The notes: generated by a model not told the origin, from the letters alone. DNA of 64,000 nucleotides from an uncultured bacterium (GCA_942636505.2 CALOGB020000056.1:186001-250000); one strand, 5' to 3'; counted from the first letter of the stretch, positions 27,611 through 36,953 are shown. Program-made: numbers and translations.

Positions 27611-27665
27611 TGTTCTCCCGCGAAGGCGGGAGTCCAGACTGGGCCCCCGCCTTCGCGGGGGAACA
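27611..27665. repeat. Palindromic repeat, family B
   Basis: TGTTCTCCCGC/GCGGGA and CCCCCGC/GCGGGGGAACA hairpins around a CCAGACTGGG centre. It ends 15 bp past the stop of the acyltransferase gene, so it may act as its terminator. Confidence 0.83.
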
Positions 27666-27680
27666 CCCTCTTACTATAAC

Positions 27681-28328
27681 TTACAGCGCTTCCATGCGGC
27701 GGCGGGCTTCGGCGGCTATGGCTTTTCGGTCGCCGTATTCTGCGGGGGCGAACGGTTCGGCGAAGTGCAGCGTCGCGACGAAGGTGCCTCTGCGCTTCAG
27801 GACGCGGGCGGCGTGGTGTTGGCCGGGCTCGTCACCGACCCAGGCGAGTTCGTCGGTGGCCCTGCCATAGTCGATGCGGACCGGTTGCACGCGGACGCTA
27901 GGTGGGGGCGGGTCGAGGGCCGCCAGCAATGCTGCCTTGAAGGGGAGGAGGGTAGTGCCATTTCCAGTCGTGCCCTCGGGGAAGAGGGTCACCGGCCAGT
28001 CTGCCGCCAACGCGTCGCGGATTTGAGCGATCTGGGCAGTGACCGCCATTCGGTCTGTACGCGAGACGAAGATGGTGTGGTTGAGCATGCAGAGCCAGCC
28101 GACCAGCGGGGCGCTGCGCAGTTCGGATTTAGCCACGAATGCGCTGCCGGTTGCGCCGGACAGCAGCAGGATGTCGATCCAGCTCAGATGGTTCGATACG
28201 AAGACGACGTCGTGGCGGAGCGGGGTGCCCTCGACGCGGGCTCTGGCGCCGACGATGCGCGCAACCAGCCCCAGGAACCGCGGCGGCCAAGGCGATTTGC
28301 GGCCGAACAGCCGCCATGCACCATGCAA
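27681..28328 (-). CDS. plsC: 1-acyl-sn-glycerol-3-phosphate acyltransferase (PlsC family)
   Basis: A membrane-associated acyltransferase that makes phosphatidic acid from lysophosphatidic acid. The family motifs are visible as NHLSWID (NHxxxxD), FVAKSEL and FPEGTTGNG. The start is uncertain. Coordinates use a TTG that gives 215 residues, but the same frame continues upstream as IRFGARLAALLVALVLALPL, a good membrane segment expected in this family. No ATG or GTG occurs in that frame before the fur stop at 28399, so a rare start codon is likely used. It follows fur as in related genomes. Confidence 0.82.
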   Translation of the reverse strand: MHGAWRLFGRKSPWPPRFLGLVARIVGARARVEGTPLRHDVVFVSNHLSWIDILLLSGATGSAFVAKSELRSAPLVGWLCMLNHTIFVSRTDRMAVTAQIAQIRDALAADWPVTLFPEGTTGNGTTLLPFKAALLAALDPPPPSVRVQPVRIDYGRATDELAWVGDEPGQHHAARVLKRRGTFVATLHFAEPFAPAEYGDRKAIAAEARRRMEAL

Positions 28329-28398
28329 CGGCAGCGCCAGGACCAGCGCGACCAGCAGCGCCGCCAGCCGCGCGCCAAAGCGGATTCGGCCGATCGCG

Positions 28399-28821
28399 TC
28401 AGTCCTTGCGGGTGAGCGCGACGCCGTAGAGTTCCATACGGTGATCGACCAGACGGAAGCCGAGTTTCTCCGCGATCGCCTTCTGCAACTGCTCGAGTTC
28501 GGGATCGACGAATTCGATCACCTTGCCGCTCTCGACGTCGATCAAATGATCGTGATGCGCCTCGGGTGCGGGCTCGTAGCGCGCGCGGCCGTCGCCGAAA
28601 TCGTGGCGGTCGAGGATGCCGGCTTCCTCGAACAGGCGGACGGTGCGGTACACCGTCGCGATCGAGATGCCGGGGTCGATCTGCGACGCGCGCTCATAGA
28701 CCTTCTCGACGTCGGGATGGTCGTCCGCCTCGGACAGCACGCGCGCGATGACGCGGCGCTGCTCGGTGATGCGCAGGCCTTTCTCGTTGCAGAGTGCTTC
28801 CAGATCGATTTTGCGCGGCAT
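28399..28821 (-). CDS. fur: Fur-family transcriptional regulator
   Basis: A 140-residue metal-dependent repressor. The winged helix covers about 1-80 (RITEQRRVIARVL, SIATVYRTVRLFEEAG) and the dimer/metal domain includes the histidine-rich HHDHLIDVESGKVIEF. The two CxxC structural zinc pairs of E. coli Fur are missing, since the only cysteine is C11; this is also known for other alphaproteobacterial Fur/Mur proteins. Target metal (iron or manganese) cannot be told. It lies between plsC and rimI, and a suf operon is nearby in the window. Confidence 0.92.
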   Translation of the reverse strand: MPRKIDLEALCNEKGLRITEQRRVIARVLSEADDHPDVEKVYERASQIDPGISIATVYRTVRLFEEAGILDRHDFGDGRARYEPAPEAHHDHLIDVESGKVIEFVDPELEQLQKAIAEKLGFRLVDHRMELYGVALTRKD

Positions 28822-28895
28822 GTGTCGTTCCCTCGTTGAGTGCCATGTAGGGCCTCCGCGCTGTTGCGAAAAGGGATAGTGACTCGCAATAAGCC

Positions 28896-29384
28896 TTAAC
28901 TGTTGATATCTTTCGAATATGTATGTGCGTCATACGCGACGCCGGTCTTGCCGCGGTAGTAGGCGCGGCGTTCGCCAACCTTGGTGAAGCCGTGCGCGTC
29001 GTACATCTTGACCGCGTCGTTGCCGGCGCGGACCTCGAGATGGAGCTTGGCGATGCTACCGACAGAGCAATCGGCGATGGCGGCGCGGATCAGCGCCGTG
29101 CCGACGCCACGACGGCGATAGTCGGGCGCGACCGCGATCAGCAGGAGTTCGGCCTCGTCGGCGACCGACCGAGTCATCGTGAAACCGGCGGGGAAATTGT
29201 CGAGGAACGCGATCGTGAGGTGGACGCCGGTCAGTGCGAGCACGCCGAGGCACTGGCTGCGCGTCCATGCCTCGCCGTAGCGCGGGTCGAACGCCTCGGT
29301 CATCAGTGCGTCGACGATCGCGAGATCGCGGGCGTCGCCGGTGCGGAGCGTGACGGTGCGCGTGGCGGCTCGGCGCGTGGCCAT
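28896..29384 (-). CDS. rimI: Ribosomal-protein-alanine N-acetyltransferase RimI (GNAT)
   Basis: A 162-residue GNAT acetyltransferase that acetylates the N-terminus of ribosomal protein S18. The acetyl-CoA-binding motif is VAPDYRRRGVGTALIRAA, followed by LEVRAGNDAVKMYDAHGF, the usual RimI C-terminal signature. The ATG overlaps the tsaB stop by one base (TAATG), and tsaB-rimI pairs are widespread in bacteria, which supports the identity. Confidence 0.9.
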   Translation of the reverse strand: MATRRAATRTVTLRTGDARDLAIVDALMTEAFDPRYGEAWTRSQCLGVLALTGVHLTIAFLDNFPAGFTMTRSVADEAELLLIAVAPDYRRRGVGTALIRAAIADCSVGSIAKLHLEVRAGNDAVKMYDAHGFTKVGERRAYYRGKTGVAYDAHTYSKDINS

Positions 29385-30001
29385 TATTTCGGGACCGAGG
29401 GCTTAGCGTCGGGCGCGCGGCCGTAGATCGGGCTTGGTGCGAGGGCAGTCAGTGCTGCGGGCAGCAGGATCGCGGAGGCTGCGTCGGGGAGTGCTTCGGT
29501 GAGGTCCAAACTGTCGTCTAGTGCAGCTAGCCAGCGGACGCCGTTGCCGACTGCACGCCGTCCTGCCAGCGCGGCGAGCGCGGCCCCGGGCTTCAGCGAT
29601 ACCATGTCGGATCGCGGCGACAGATCGGCGGAGAACGCTTGCATGAAGACCTCGCCATGCCCGCCTTCCATGATCACCGCAATATCGTCGGTTAAGCGGT
29701 CGGCGAAACCGGCGGCGGCGATCAGCGGAAGCGAGGAAAAGCCGGCGATTTCCGCGCCCCAGCCGAGCGCTAGGCCGCGCGCGGCGGCGATGCCGACGCG
29801 GACGCCGGTGAAGCTGCCGGGGCCGCAATCGACGATGATGCGGTCTGCTCGGCCACCTTCGGGCAACTCGGCGATCATCGGAATGAGGCGCTCGGCGTGG
29901 CCGCGGCCGACGACTTCGTGCGCGCTGGCGATGACGGCGCGGTCTTCGATCAGGGCGACCGAGCAGGCGGTGGTGGATGTTTCGATGACTAAAGTACGCA
30001 T
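29384..30001 (-). CDS. tsaB: tRNA threonylcarbamoyladenosine biosynthesis protein TsaB
   Basis: A 205-residue ASKHA-fold protein that, with TsaD and TsaE, makes t6A37 in ANN-decoding tRNAs. The N-terminal MRTLVIETSTTACSVALI and the GPGSFTGVRVGIAAARGLALG segment are diagnostic. It is coupled to rimI downstream. An inverted repeat at 30010-30110 lies directly upstream, so its promoter must be within or before that repeat. Confidence 0.93.
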   Translation of the reverse strand: MRTLVIETSTTACSVALIEDRAVIASAHEVVGRGHAERLIPMIAELPEGGRADRIIVDCGPGSFTGVRVGIAAARGLALGWGAEIAGFSSLPLIAAAGFADRLTDDIAVIMEGGHGEVFMQAFSADLSPRSDMVSLKPGAALAALAGRRAVGNGVRWLAALDDSLDLTEALPDAASAILLPAALTALAPSPIYGRAPDAKPSVPK

Positions 30002-30009
30002 TACTTCTT

Positions 30010-30110
30010 ACCCTCTCCCCTTAGGGGAGAGGGCAGGGTGAGGGGCGCCGCAAGCGCCGCCCTTCCCAACTACCCCTCACCCCGACCCTCTCCCCCGCAG
30101 GGGAGAGGGA
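30010..30110. repeat. Intergenic inverted-repeat doublet, family C variant
   Basis: ACCCTCTCCCCTTAGGGGAG followed by an AGGGTGAGGGG segment is mirrored by CCCCTCACCCCGACCCTCTC and a GGGGAGAGGGA end. The spacer contains its own palindrome GGCGCCGCAAGCGCCGCC. It has the family-C arm plan with a C/T-rich variant of the core and fills the gap between tsaB and the nitroreductase. Confidence 0.83.
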
Positions 30111-30122
30111 GCAGGTCCCGCC

Positions 30123-30716
30123 TCAAGCGATGCTGTTGAACTTCGCGAAGTCGGGGCGGGGCGAGCGGGCGTAGATCGTCGCGGGATCGCCGTGGCCGAG
30201 CGTCGAGATAAAGTTGGTCCGCACCGCGGGCGTATCGTGGAAGAACGCCGCATCGACCTTGCCCGCGTCGAAGCCCGACATCGGCCCGGTATCGAGCCCG
30301 AGCATCCGCGCGGCGATGATGAAATACGCACCCTGCAACGTCGAGTTGCGGAACGCGGACGCCTCGCGCAGTTCGGCGTTGCCGTCGAACCACGACTTCG
30401 CATCGGCGTGCGGGAACAGTTCGGGCAAATGCTCGTGGAAATTCGTGTCCATGCCGATGATCACCGAGACGGGCGCCTTGAGGATCTTCGGCTGGTTCTG
30501 CGCGCTGCAGGCGTCGGCGAGCTTCTGCTTGGCCTCGTCGCTGGTCACCCAGATCAGGCGCGCCGGAAGCTGGTTCGCGGAGGTCGGGCCCCACTTCATC
30601 AGGTCCCAGATCGCGTGCAGCTCGGACTCAGCGACCGGCTGGTCGGTGTAGCCGTTATAGCTCCGGGCATCGCGAAAGACGGTGTCGAGAACGGTGTCGT
30701 CGAGTTTCTGACGCAT
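30123..30716 (-). CDS. Malonic semialdehyde reductase RutE-like / HadB-type nitroreductase
   Basis: A 197-residue FMN-dependent nitroreductase-fold enzyme of the RutE/HadB subgroup. The N-terminal ARSYNGYTDQPV, LMKWGPTSANQLPAR and IAARMLGLDTGPMSGF segments are characteristic. RutE reduces malonic semialdehyde in uracil breakdown, but no other rut genes are here, so the true substrate is uncertain. It overlaps the nfu stop by one base and is cotranscribed with it. Confidence 0.85.
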   Translation of the reverse strand: MRQKLDDTVLDTVFRDARSYNGYTDQPVAESELHAIWDLMKWGPTSANQLPARLIWVTSDEAKQKLADACSAQNQPKILKAPVSVIIGMDTNFHEHLPELFPHADAKSWFDGNAELREASAFRNSTLQGAYFIIAARMLGLDTGPMSGFDAGKVDAAFFHDTPAVRTNFISTLGHGDPATIYARSPRPDFAKFNSIA

Positions 30717-31297
30717 CAGACGGCTCTCACTTCGGTGACTTCGGGGACATAGTATTTCAGCAGCTGCTCGATGCCGTTCTTGAGCGTGGCGCTCGACGAC
30801 GGGCAGCCGGCGCAGGCGCCCTGGAGCTGGAGAAACACCTTGCCCTTGTCGAAGCCGCGATAGACGATGTCGCCGCCGTCGTTCGCCACCGCAGGCCGCA
30901 CGCGCGTGTCGATCAGTTCGCGGATCTGCGCGACGATGTCGGCATCGGCGGGATCGTCCGACAGCGCGGGCTCGTCGGACGGCACCGAGAAGCCGGCGCG
31001 CGCGGGCTTGAACAGCGGCATCGCGGCGGAGAAGTGATCGAGCAGGATCGCGAGCACGTCGGGCTTCAGGTCCGACCAGGCGGTGCCGGGCGCGGCGGTG
31101 ACCGAGACGAAATCGCGGCCGAAGAACACGCCGGTGACGTCGCCGAGACCGAAGATCGCGTCGGCGAGCGAACTTACTTCCGCTTCTTCAGGCGTGGCGA
31201 AGTCGCGCGTGCCGGCTTCCATGACGATGCGTCCCGGGAGGAACTTCAGCGTCGACGGGTTGGGAGTGGATTCCGTTTCGATGAGCATGAGAGGCAT
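30716..31297 (-). CDS. NifU-family Fe-S scaffold/carrier protein (Nfu)
   Basis: A 193-residue protein with an N-terminal Nfu_N domain (TPNPSTLKFLPG near residue 11) and a C-terminal NifU domain holding the cluster ligands C162 and C165 (ACAGCPSS). Nfu proteins accept [4Fe-4S] clusters from Suf/Isc and deliver them to enzymes such as aconitase and radical SAM proteins, both present in this window. ATGs at 31297 and 31288 are both possible starts. The 140 bp upstream, to the patatin gene, shows no recognised feature. Confidence 0.92.
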   Translation of the reverse strand: MPLMLIETESTPNPSTLKFLPGRIVMEAGTRDFATPEEAEVSSLADAIFGLGDVTGVFFGRDFVSVTAAPGTAWSDLKPDVLAILLDHFSAAMPLFKPARAGFSVPSDEPALSDDPADADIVAQIRELIDTRVRPAVANDGGDIVYRGFDKGKVFLQLQGACAGCPSSSATLKNGIEQLLKYYVPEVTEVRAV

Positions 31298-31437
31298 GTG
31301 GCCCGAAGGGGGCGGGGGATCAAGCGCGGAACGGGAAACGGTTTCTTTCGGGGGGTGAGGGCATTCCGGCTAACTCATTCGCGCCGGTACTGCGCCTAGC
31401 TGCCCGGCAACGCGAAACGTGTAGTTGCGTCGGGGGC

Positions 31438-32463
31438 TTACGCTGCGAGCGGCAGCGGCGGACCCGACTGCTTGGTCCGTAACTTGTCGGCCCAGCGGGT
31501 GAGCAGTGCATCGTTGGCGACGATCCAGTTCTGGGCCAGCGTGGTGAGGGCGGCGAGATACGCGGCACTCGAATTGTCCAGTCCGCCATCACCAGAGGGC
31601 AACGCGAAATCGGCGCGGTCATATGCGGCGATGTCCAGCCGCCGGGCCTGATAGGAGATCGTACTGGAGCTGGCCTGCATCAGGATCGAGAAGATCGGCA
31701 CGCCCCGGAACGGGTTCACCCAGCCCAGGAACGACCAGTTCCGCGCGGAGGGATAGGGGCGATCGGACCGGCCCGTACCCAGCGACAGGATCTCGATGTC
31801 GCCGAGATGCCAGCCGAGCTTGCGCCCCTCGATGATGGCCGCGATCGTCGGATCATTGGCGAACACGCCGCCATCGACCATCAGCAGATCCGGTTCCAAT
31901 TTGGTGGGATCGTCGATCGCGGCCGGTTTGAAGAACGTCGGAGCCGCCGATGTCGCGCGTGCTGCGATATGCAGCGGGAAAACTCGCTCCGGGATGCCGA
32001 GCTTCCGGTTATAGTCGGGGCCGCCGGCCATGAACACCGCCTTGCGCGCCAGCAGGTCATACGCTGGAATGACGATATTCGTCAGCGCATCGCGCGTCGT
32101 CACGCGTGTGCCGATCCGCGCCGCCAGGATCCGTTCGAGCGGCCGGGCGCTATAGGGCCAGCCCGGTACGCGAAGGGGTATGCCGAAGACGTGCGGGAAA
32201 ATCCGCTTGCTCTCGTTGCGGTAGATATCGACGAGGTCGCTCGCCGAGCAGGCGGCCCGTTTCGGATCCGCCTCGCTGGGTGCGGTGAGACCGGCGGCGA
32301 TGATTCCACCGGTCGACGTACCGGCGATCAGATCGAAGCACTCGTGCAGCGGCCGGCCGATCCGGCGCTCCAACTCGGCGAGGATCAGCGCGGGGATCAG
32401 CCCGCGCGTCCCGCCGCCATCGATCGTCAGGATGTATCTCGGTCTCGCACGATCACTGTCCAC
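31438..32463 (-). CDS. Patatin-like phospholipase
   Basis: A 341-residue patatin-fold lipid acyl hydrolase. The oxyanion hole is DGGGTRG (residues 15-21), the nucleophile is S50 in GTSTGG, and the catalytic Asp is in MVDGGVFANDP. There is no signal peptide. The start is GTG at 32463 with GAGAGG upstream. Similar patatins serve as CapV effectors in CBASS defence, but no CD-NTase or related gene is adjacent, so a housekeeping lipid role is equally or more likely. Confidence 0.88.
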   Translation of the reverse strand: MDSDRARPRYILTIDGGGTRGLIPALILAELERRIGRPLHECFDLIAGTSTGGIIAAGLTAPSEADPKRAACSASDLVDIYRNESKRIFPHVFGIPLRVPGWPYSARPLERILAARIGTRVTTRDALTNIVIPAYDLLARKAVFMAGGPDYNRKLGIPERVFPLHIAARATSAAPTFFKPAAIDDPTKLEPDLLMVDGGVFANDPTIAAIIEGRKLGWHLGDIEILSLGTGRSDRPYPSARNWSFLGWVNPFRGVPIFSILMQASSSTISYQARRLDIAAYDRADFALPSGDGGLDNSSAAYLAALTTLAQNWIVANDALLTRWADKLRTKQSGPPLPLAA

Positions 32464-32560
32464 GACGCCTCTCCCACTGCTGGCCTGAGCGTATCATTAG
32501 ACGACCACGACGACGTCTGGAGATCGGTCCGGATCGGTGCAACCTCTCACGCGGGATCGC

Positions 32561-33298
32561 TCAGACGTCGAGTTGCTTCACTGCCGCGTTCCAGCTGCCG
32601 ATGTTGCGGACCGCGTCCTGGACGAACGCGGAGCGGCGGACGACGCCGAGGAACAGGTCGGCGATCCACTTGCCGGGGTTGCGCAACGGGCGTTCGAACT
32701 GGATCAGCAAGACGACGCGGGTGCCGGTCGTGTCGTTCCAGACCTCGTGCTGGTAGGTGTCGTCGAATACCAGCGTCTCGCCTTCCGCCCAGCGGACGGT
32801 ACGGTCGTGGACGCGCATGCGGACGTCGCCGTCGCGGGGGACGATCAGGCCGAGGTGGCAGGTGATGAGGCCCTTGGTCACGCCGCGGTGCTCGGGGATG
32901 TGCGTGCCGGGCGCGAGGATCGAGAAGAACGCGCTGTTGAGGCCGGGTATGCGCGCGACCGCCGCCGCCGTTTGAGGACAGCGCGCGAGGCTTTCCTCGA
33001 TGGGATAGCCGTAGCCATACAGGAAGAACGAGCGCCATTTGTCGACCTCGGCGATCGAGCGGTGATCGGGGGAGATCGTCGCTAGGCTGGGGGACGCTTC
33101 GCCTTGCAAAGCGACGCGGACGGCTTCGTCGCGAATCGCGGCCCAGTTCTCGCGCAGGCCTGCGGTCCAGGCGAAGTCGCGGACGTCGAGCACCGGATCG
33201 TTGGCGACCAACGAGGACGAGGCGATCATGCGGTCGAACACGCCACGTAGGTGCTTGCCGACGCGGATGATGAGCGGGCGGTTGGCTTCGGCGATCAT
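32561..33298 (-). CDS. Aspartyl/asparaginyl beta-hydroxylase-fold dioxygenase (LpxO-like)
   Basis: An Fe(II)/2-oxoglutarate dioxygenase. The iron ligands lie in PEHRGVTKGLITCHLGL and FDDTYQHEVWND, and the 2-oxoglutarate-binding Arg in GTRVVLLIQFERP. LpxO members hydroxylate lipid A acyl chains; related proteins hydroxylate Asp/Asn side chains, so the substrate is inferred only. The start is uncertain: 33298 (245 residues), 33346 (261) and 33424 (287, with AGGG upstream) are all open. It is divergent from the M16 peptidase. Confidence 0.82.
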   Translation of the reverse strand: MIAEANRPLIIRVGKHLRGVFDRMIASSSLVANDPVLDVRDFAWTAGLRENWAAIRDEAVRVALQGEASPSLATISPDHRSIAEVDKWRSFFLYGYGYPIEESLARCPQTAAAVARIPGLNSAFFSILAPGTHIPEHRGVTKGLITCHLGLIVPRDGDVRMRVHDRTVRWAEGETLVFDDTYQHEVWNDTTGTRVVLLIQFERPLRNPGKWIADLFLGVVRRSAFVQDAVRNIGSWNAAVKQLDV

Positions 33299-33571
33299 GG
33301 GGGCACCGGGTTTGGGTGCGCCGGAGATCACGTTCAGATCGGGCATTCGGGCGCCGCGGCGTGCGGCCGGTTCGCCCGAATCCCGCCACAATGAGCACTG
33401 CCCCAGTTCGGCTTCGACCAACATCTCTACCCTGTATCCTGGCGCGCGGTGGCGCCGATCCCCTTGTTCGGACACGATATACCGGCAGTGTTGGACGAAA
33501 TGATGGCACCGCGCGCCCGGTGCGGAGGCAGGGCACTGGCGAGTGACGCCCGCGACCGCTACAGGTGAACC

Positions 33572-36487
33572 ATGGTGTCCTTTTCGCGCTTGTACCGCGC
33601 TCCCGTCCTCATCCCCGTCATCCTCGGCCTCGCCATTCCGGCTAGCGGCCAGATGGCGACGCAGCAGGCCGTATCCACCCCTGCAAAGGAAGCGCCGACG
33701 CTTCCCGAGCTGCCGGGAATCGATACGACCGCGTGGCTCTACAAGGGCAGCGATCTCACGCGGGATCCGGAGTGGAAGTTCGGCACGCTGCCCAACGGCA
33801 TGCGGTTCGCGGTGCGCAAGAACGGCGTGCCGCCCGGCCAGGTGTCGGTGCGCGTGCGGATCGATGCGGGCTCGCTGAACGAGACCGACAGCGAACGGGG
33901 CTTCGCGCATTTCATCGAGCATCTGTCGTTCCGCGGTTCGGAATACGTGCCGGATGGCGAGGCCAAGCGCGTGTGGCAGCGGTTCGGGGCGACCTTCGGG
34001 TCGGACACAAACGCGCAGACGACGCCGACCTCGACCACGTTCAAGCTCGATCTTCCGTCCGCGACTGAATCCGGCCTCGACGAGAGCCTGAAGATCATGT
34101 CGGGGATGATGGAGAAGCCGGTCATTACCGACGCATCGGTCACCGCCGAGCGTCCGGTCGTGCTGGCCGAACAGCGTGAGCAGCCGGGGCCACAGGTGCG
34201 GTTCGGCGATGCGATCCGCGCGACCTTCTTTGCCGGGCAGCCGCTCGCGGATCGTTCGCCGATTGGGAACATCAAGACGCTGGAGGCCGCCACTGGTGCG
34301 ACCGTGAAGGCGTTCCACGATCGCTGGTATCGGCCGGAGAATACCGTCGTCATCATCTCGGGCGACATGGACCCGGCGCTGTTCGGGCGGCTGATCGTCA
34401 AGAACTTTGCGGACTGGAAGGGTGTCGGCCCGGTTGTACCAGCGCCCGATTTCGGCAAGCCCGATCCGAAGGCGCCGGTCTCCGCGACGATCGCCGAGCC
34501 GGCGATCCCGGCGGTGGTGACGCTCGGCGTGGTGCGCCCGTGGGAGTATAAGGACGACACCGCGATCATGAACCAGAAGCGGCTGGTCGACGTGCTCGCC
34601 ACCCGCCTGATCAGTCGGCGGCTAGAGACGCGGGCGCGCGCGGGCGGGAGTTTCCTCCAGGCGGGCGTGTCGATCGACGACGTGTCGCGCTCGGCGAACC
34701 TGACCAGCGTCAACATCGTGCCGATCGGCACCGACTGGGAAGCGGCGTTGAAGGACGTCCGCGCGGTGATCGCCGACGCGCAGACCAACGCGCCGAGCCA
34801 GGCCGAAGTCGACCGCGAATATGCTGATTTCGACACGATCATGCGGACCAGCGTCGAGACGGCGAAGGTCGAGGCGGGCTCGAAGCAGGCGGACGACATG
34901 GTCGGCGCGCTCGACATTCGCGAGACGGTCGCCGGGCCCGAGACGTCGTACAAGATATTGCAGGACGCAAAAGCGAAGGGCATGTTCACGCCCGCCACGC
35001 TGCTCGCATCGAGCAAGGCGATCTTCGAGGGCACGGCTACGCGCGCCCTCGTCAATACGCAGACTCCTGATGCGGGCGCTGCGGCCAAGCTGGCGACCGC
35101 TTTGAAGGCGGACGTTTCGGGTCTTGCCGGCAAGCGTCGCGCGCAGGCTGCGGTCGACTTCTCGAAGCTGCCGTCGCTCGGCAAGCCGGGTGTCGTCGCG
35201 AGCCGCGAGAAGATTACGGCGTTCGACATGGAGCAGGTGAACTTCGCGAACGGGACGCGCGTGCTGCTGTTCCCGAACGCGGGCGAGACCGGGCGCGTGT
35301 ATGTGCGCGTACGATTCGGCGGCGGCTATACCGCGATCCCGTCGAACCGGCCGACGCCGGCCTGGGCGGGCGATCTCGCGCTGGTCGCAGGGGGTATCGG
35401 CAAGCTCGACCAAGGCGATCTTGACCAGTTGACCGCGGGTCGGCGGATCGGGCTTGATTTCGGGATCGACGACGATGCCTTCACGCTGAGCGCGATCACC
35501 TCGCCAGCGGATTATTCGGATCAGTTGCGGCTGATGGCGGCGAAACTCGCGTTCCCGGCCTGGGATCCGGCGCCGGTGGCGCGTGCTCGAGTTGCGGCGC
35601 TGGCAGGGTTCGCCGGGTATGACTCGTCGCCTGACGGCGTGTTGTCGCGGGACCTTGAGGGGCTGCTGCGCGCGGGCGATCCGCGTTGGGGGACGCCGTC
35701 GAAGCCGACCGTCGAGGCGCTGAACGCGAAGGACTTCCGCGCGTTCTGGGAGCCGATCCTGAAGACCGGGCCGATCGAAGTCTCGATCTTTGGTGATGTG
35801 AAAACCGAGGACGCGATCGCCGCGGTGGCGAAGTCGTTCGGGGCGATGAAGCCGCGGACGGCAGTGTCGACGGTGGGGGCGCCGGTCGGCTTCCCCGCGC
35901 ACAACGCTACGCCGGTTATGCGCGCGCATACCGGACCGGAGAACCAGGCAGCGGCGGTGATCGCGTGGCCGACGGGTGGCGGGATCGACAATATCGTCGA
36001 GGCACGGCGTCTCGACGTGCTGGCGCAGGTGTTCAGCGATCGGCTGTTCGAGCGGTTGCGGCAGGCGGCGGGCGCGAGCTACAGTCCCAACGTGTCGAGC
36101 CAGTGGCCGGTGGGCATGAACACCGGCGGGCGGATGGTCGCGATCGGGCAGGTTGCGCCGGACAAGGTGTCGTTCTTCTTCCAGATCGCGCGGCAGATCG
36201 CGGCCGAACTGGTGTCGACGCCGATCGCGGCGGACGAGCTGGATCGGATCAAGAAGCCGATGGGGCAGTATATCCTGCGCGCCTCGACCGGGAATCAGTT
36301 CTGGTTGCAGCAGCTGGGCGGGGCGACGTTCGATCCGCGGCGGATCGCGGCGACGCAGCGAATTGCGAGCGATTTGGTGGCTACGACGCCGGTGGAGTTG
36401 CAGGCGACGGCGGCGAAGTACCTTCGGCCGGAGAAGGATTGGACGATGGCCGTGGTGCCTGCTGCGGCTAAGAACTCAGCCAAGTAA
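33572..36487 (+). CDS. M16 family (insulinase-like) zinc metallopeptidase
   Basis: A 971-residue exported peptidase with a signal peptide at about 1-27 (VLIPVILGLAIPASG). The inverted zinc motif HxxEH is HFIEH in RGFAHFIEHLSFRG, near residue 113. Two full M16 modules are present, the second starting near residue 545, where the zinc motif is missing as usual for the non-catalytic half. The role is probably degradation of peptides in the periplasm. A family-C repeat begins 14 bp after the stop. Confidence 0.92.
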   Translation: MVSFSRLYRAPVLIPVILGLAIPASGQMATQQAVSTPAKEAPTLPELPGIDTTAWLYKGSDLTRDPEWKFGTLPNGMRFAVRKNGVPPGQVSVRVRIDAGSLNETDSERGFAHFIEHLSFRGSEYVPDGEAKRVWQRFGATFGSDTNAQTTPTSTTFKLDLPSATESGLDESLKIMSGMMEKPVITDASVTAERPVVLAEQREQPGPQVRFGDAIRATFFAGQPLADRSPIGNIKTLEAATGATVKAFHDRWYRPENTVVIISGDMDPALFGRLIVKNFADWKGVGPVVPAPDFGKPDPKAPVSATIAEPAIPAVVTLGVVRPWEYKDDTAIMNQKRLVDVLATRLISRRLETRARAGGSFLQAGVSIDDVSRSANLTSVNIVPIGTDWEAALKDVRAVIADAQTNAPSQAEVDREYADFDTIMRTSVETAKVEAGSKQADDMVGALDIRETVAGPETSYKILQDAKAKGMFTPATLLASSKAIFEGTATRALVNTQTPDAGAAAKLATALKADVSGLAGKRRAQAAVDFSKLPSLGKPGVVASREKITAFDMEQVNFANGTRVLLFPNAGETGRVYVRVRFGGGYTAIPSNRPTPAWAGDLALVAGGIGKLDQGDLDQLTAGRRIGLDFGIDDDAFTLSAITSPADYSDQLRLMAAKLAFPAWDPAPVARARVAALAGFAGYDSSPDGVLSRDLEGLLRAGDPRWGTPSKPTVEALNAKDFRAFWEPILKTGPIEVSIFGDVKTEDAIAAVAKSFGAMKPRTAVSTVGAPVGFPAHNATPVMRAHTGPENQAAAVIAWPTGGGIDNIVEARRLDVLAQVFSDRLFERLRQAAGASYSPNVSSQWPVGMNTGGRMVAIGQVAPDKVSFFFQIARQIAAELVSTPIAADELDRIKKPMGQYILRASTGNQFWLQQLGGATFDPRRIAATQRIASDLVATTPVELQATAAKYLRPEKDWTMAVVPAAAKNSAK

Positions 36488-36500
36488 TCCGCCGATCCTT

Positions 36501-36953
36501 CACCCCTCCCTGAAAGGGAGGGGCCGGGGGTGGGTTGCCGTCCGTATCATGATGGCCCAGCATCCTGAGTATGGCCCGCGTCGTACCCTTGATGACAGTC
36601 CGGGCTCGCAGTCTACGGACGCAGGCTACCGAGGCGGAGCGCCTGATCTGGCACCGTGTTTCGGGGTTTCGTCCCCGGTTTACCCGTCAGTTTGTGGTCG
36701 GGCGCAGTATTGTCGATCTTGCCTGTCGCAGCGTGAAGCTTGCGATCGAGTTCGATGGGAGCCAGCATATCGATTCAGACTATGATCGGCGGCGGACGGC
36801 TTTGCTTGAGGAGCTTGGGTGGCGGGTGATCCGGTTCTGGAACTCGGATGTAATCGATAATCCGGATGGCGTTGCGGAGGCTATCTTGACAGAAGTTGGC
36901 GGGACCCACCGGCCTACCCACCCCCGACCCCTCCCTTTCAGGGAGGGGAGCAG
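36501..36953. mobile_element. Family-C repeat cassette carrying a DUF559 gene, copy 1
   Basis: The left arm (36501-36537) has CCCCTCCCTGAAAGGGAGGG followed by GCCGGGGGTGGGTTG. The right arm (36911-36953) is its inverted partner: CTACCCACCCCCGACCCCTC followed by CCTTTCAGGGAGGGGAGC. They flank one ORF, DUF559, in a unit of 453 bp. The arms match the 'empty' doublets at 13772 and 41911. It sits between convergent genes. Mobility is inferred, not shown; no transposase or target duplication was identified. Confidence 0.6.

Noticed and set aside
31438-32463. CBASS defence operon around the patatin
   Set aside because: Neighbours are an Nfu protein and an aspartyl beta-hydroxylase. No CD-NTase, HORMA, ubiquitin-like or TIR/SAVED gene is present.
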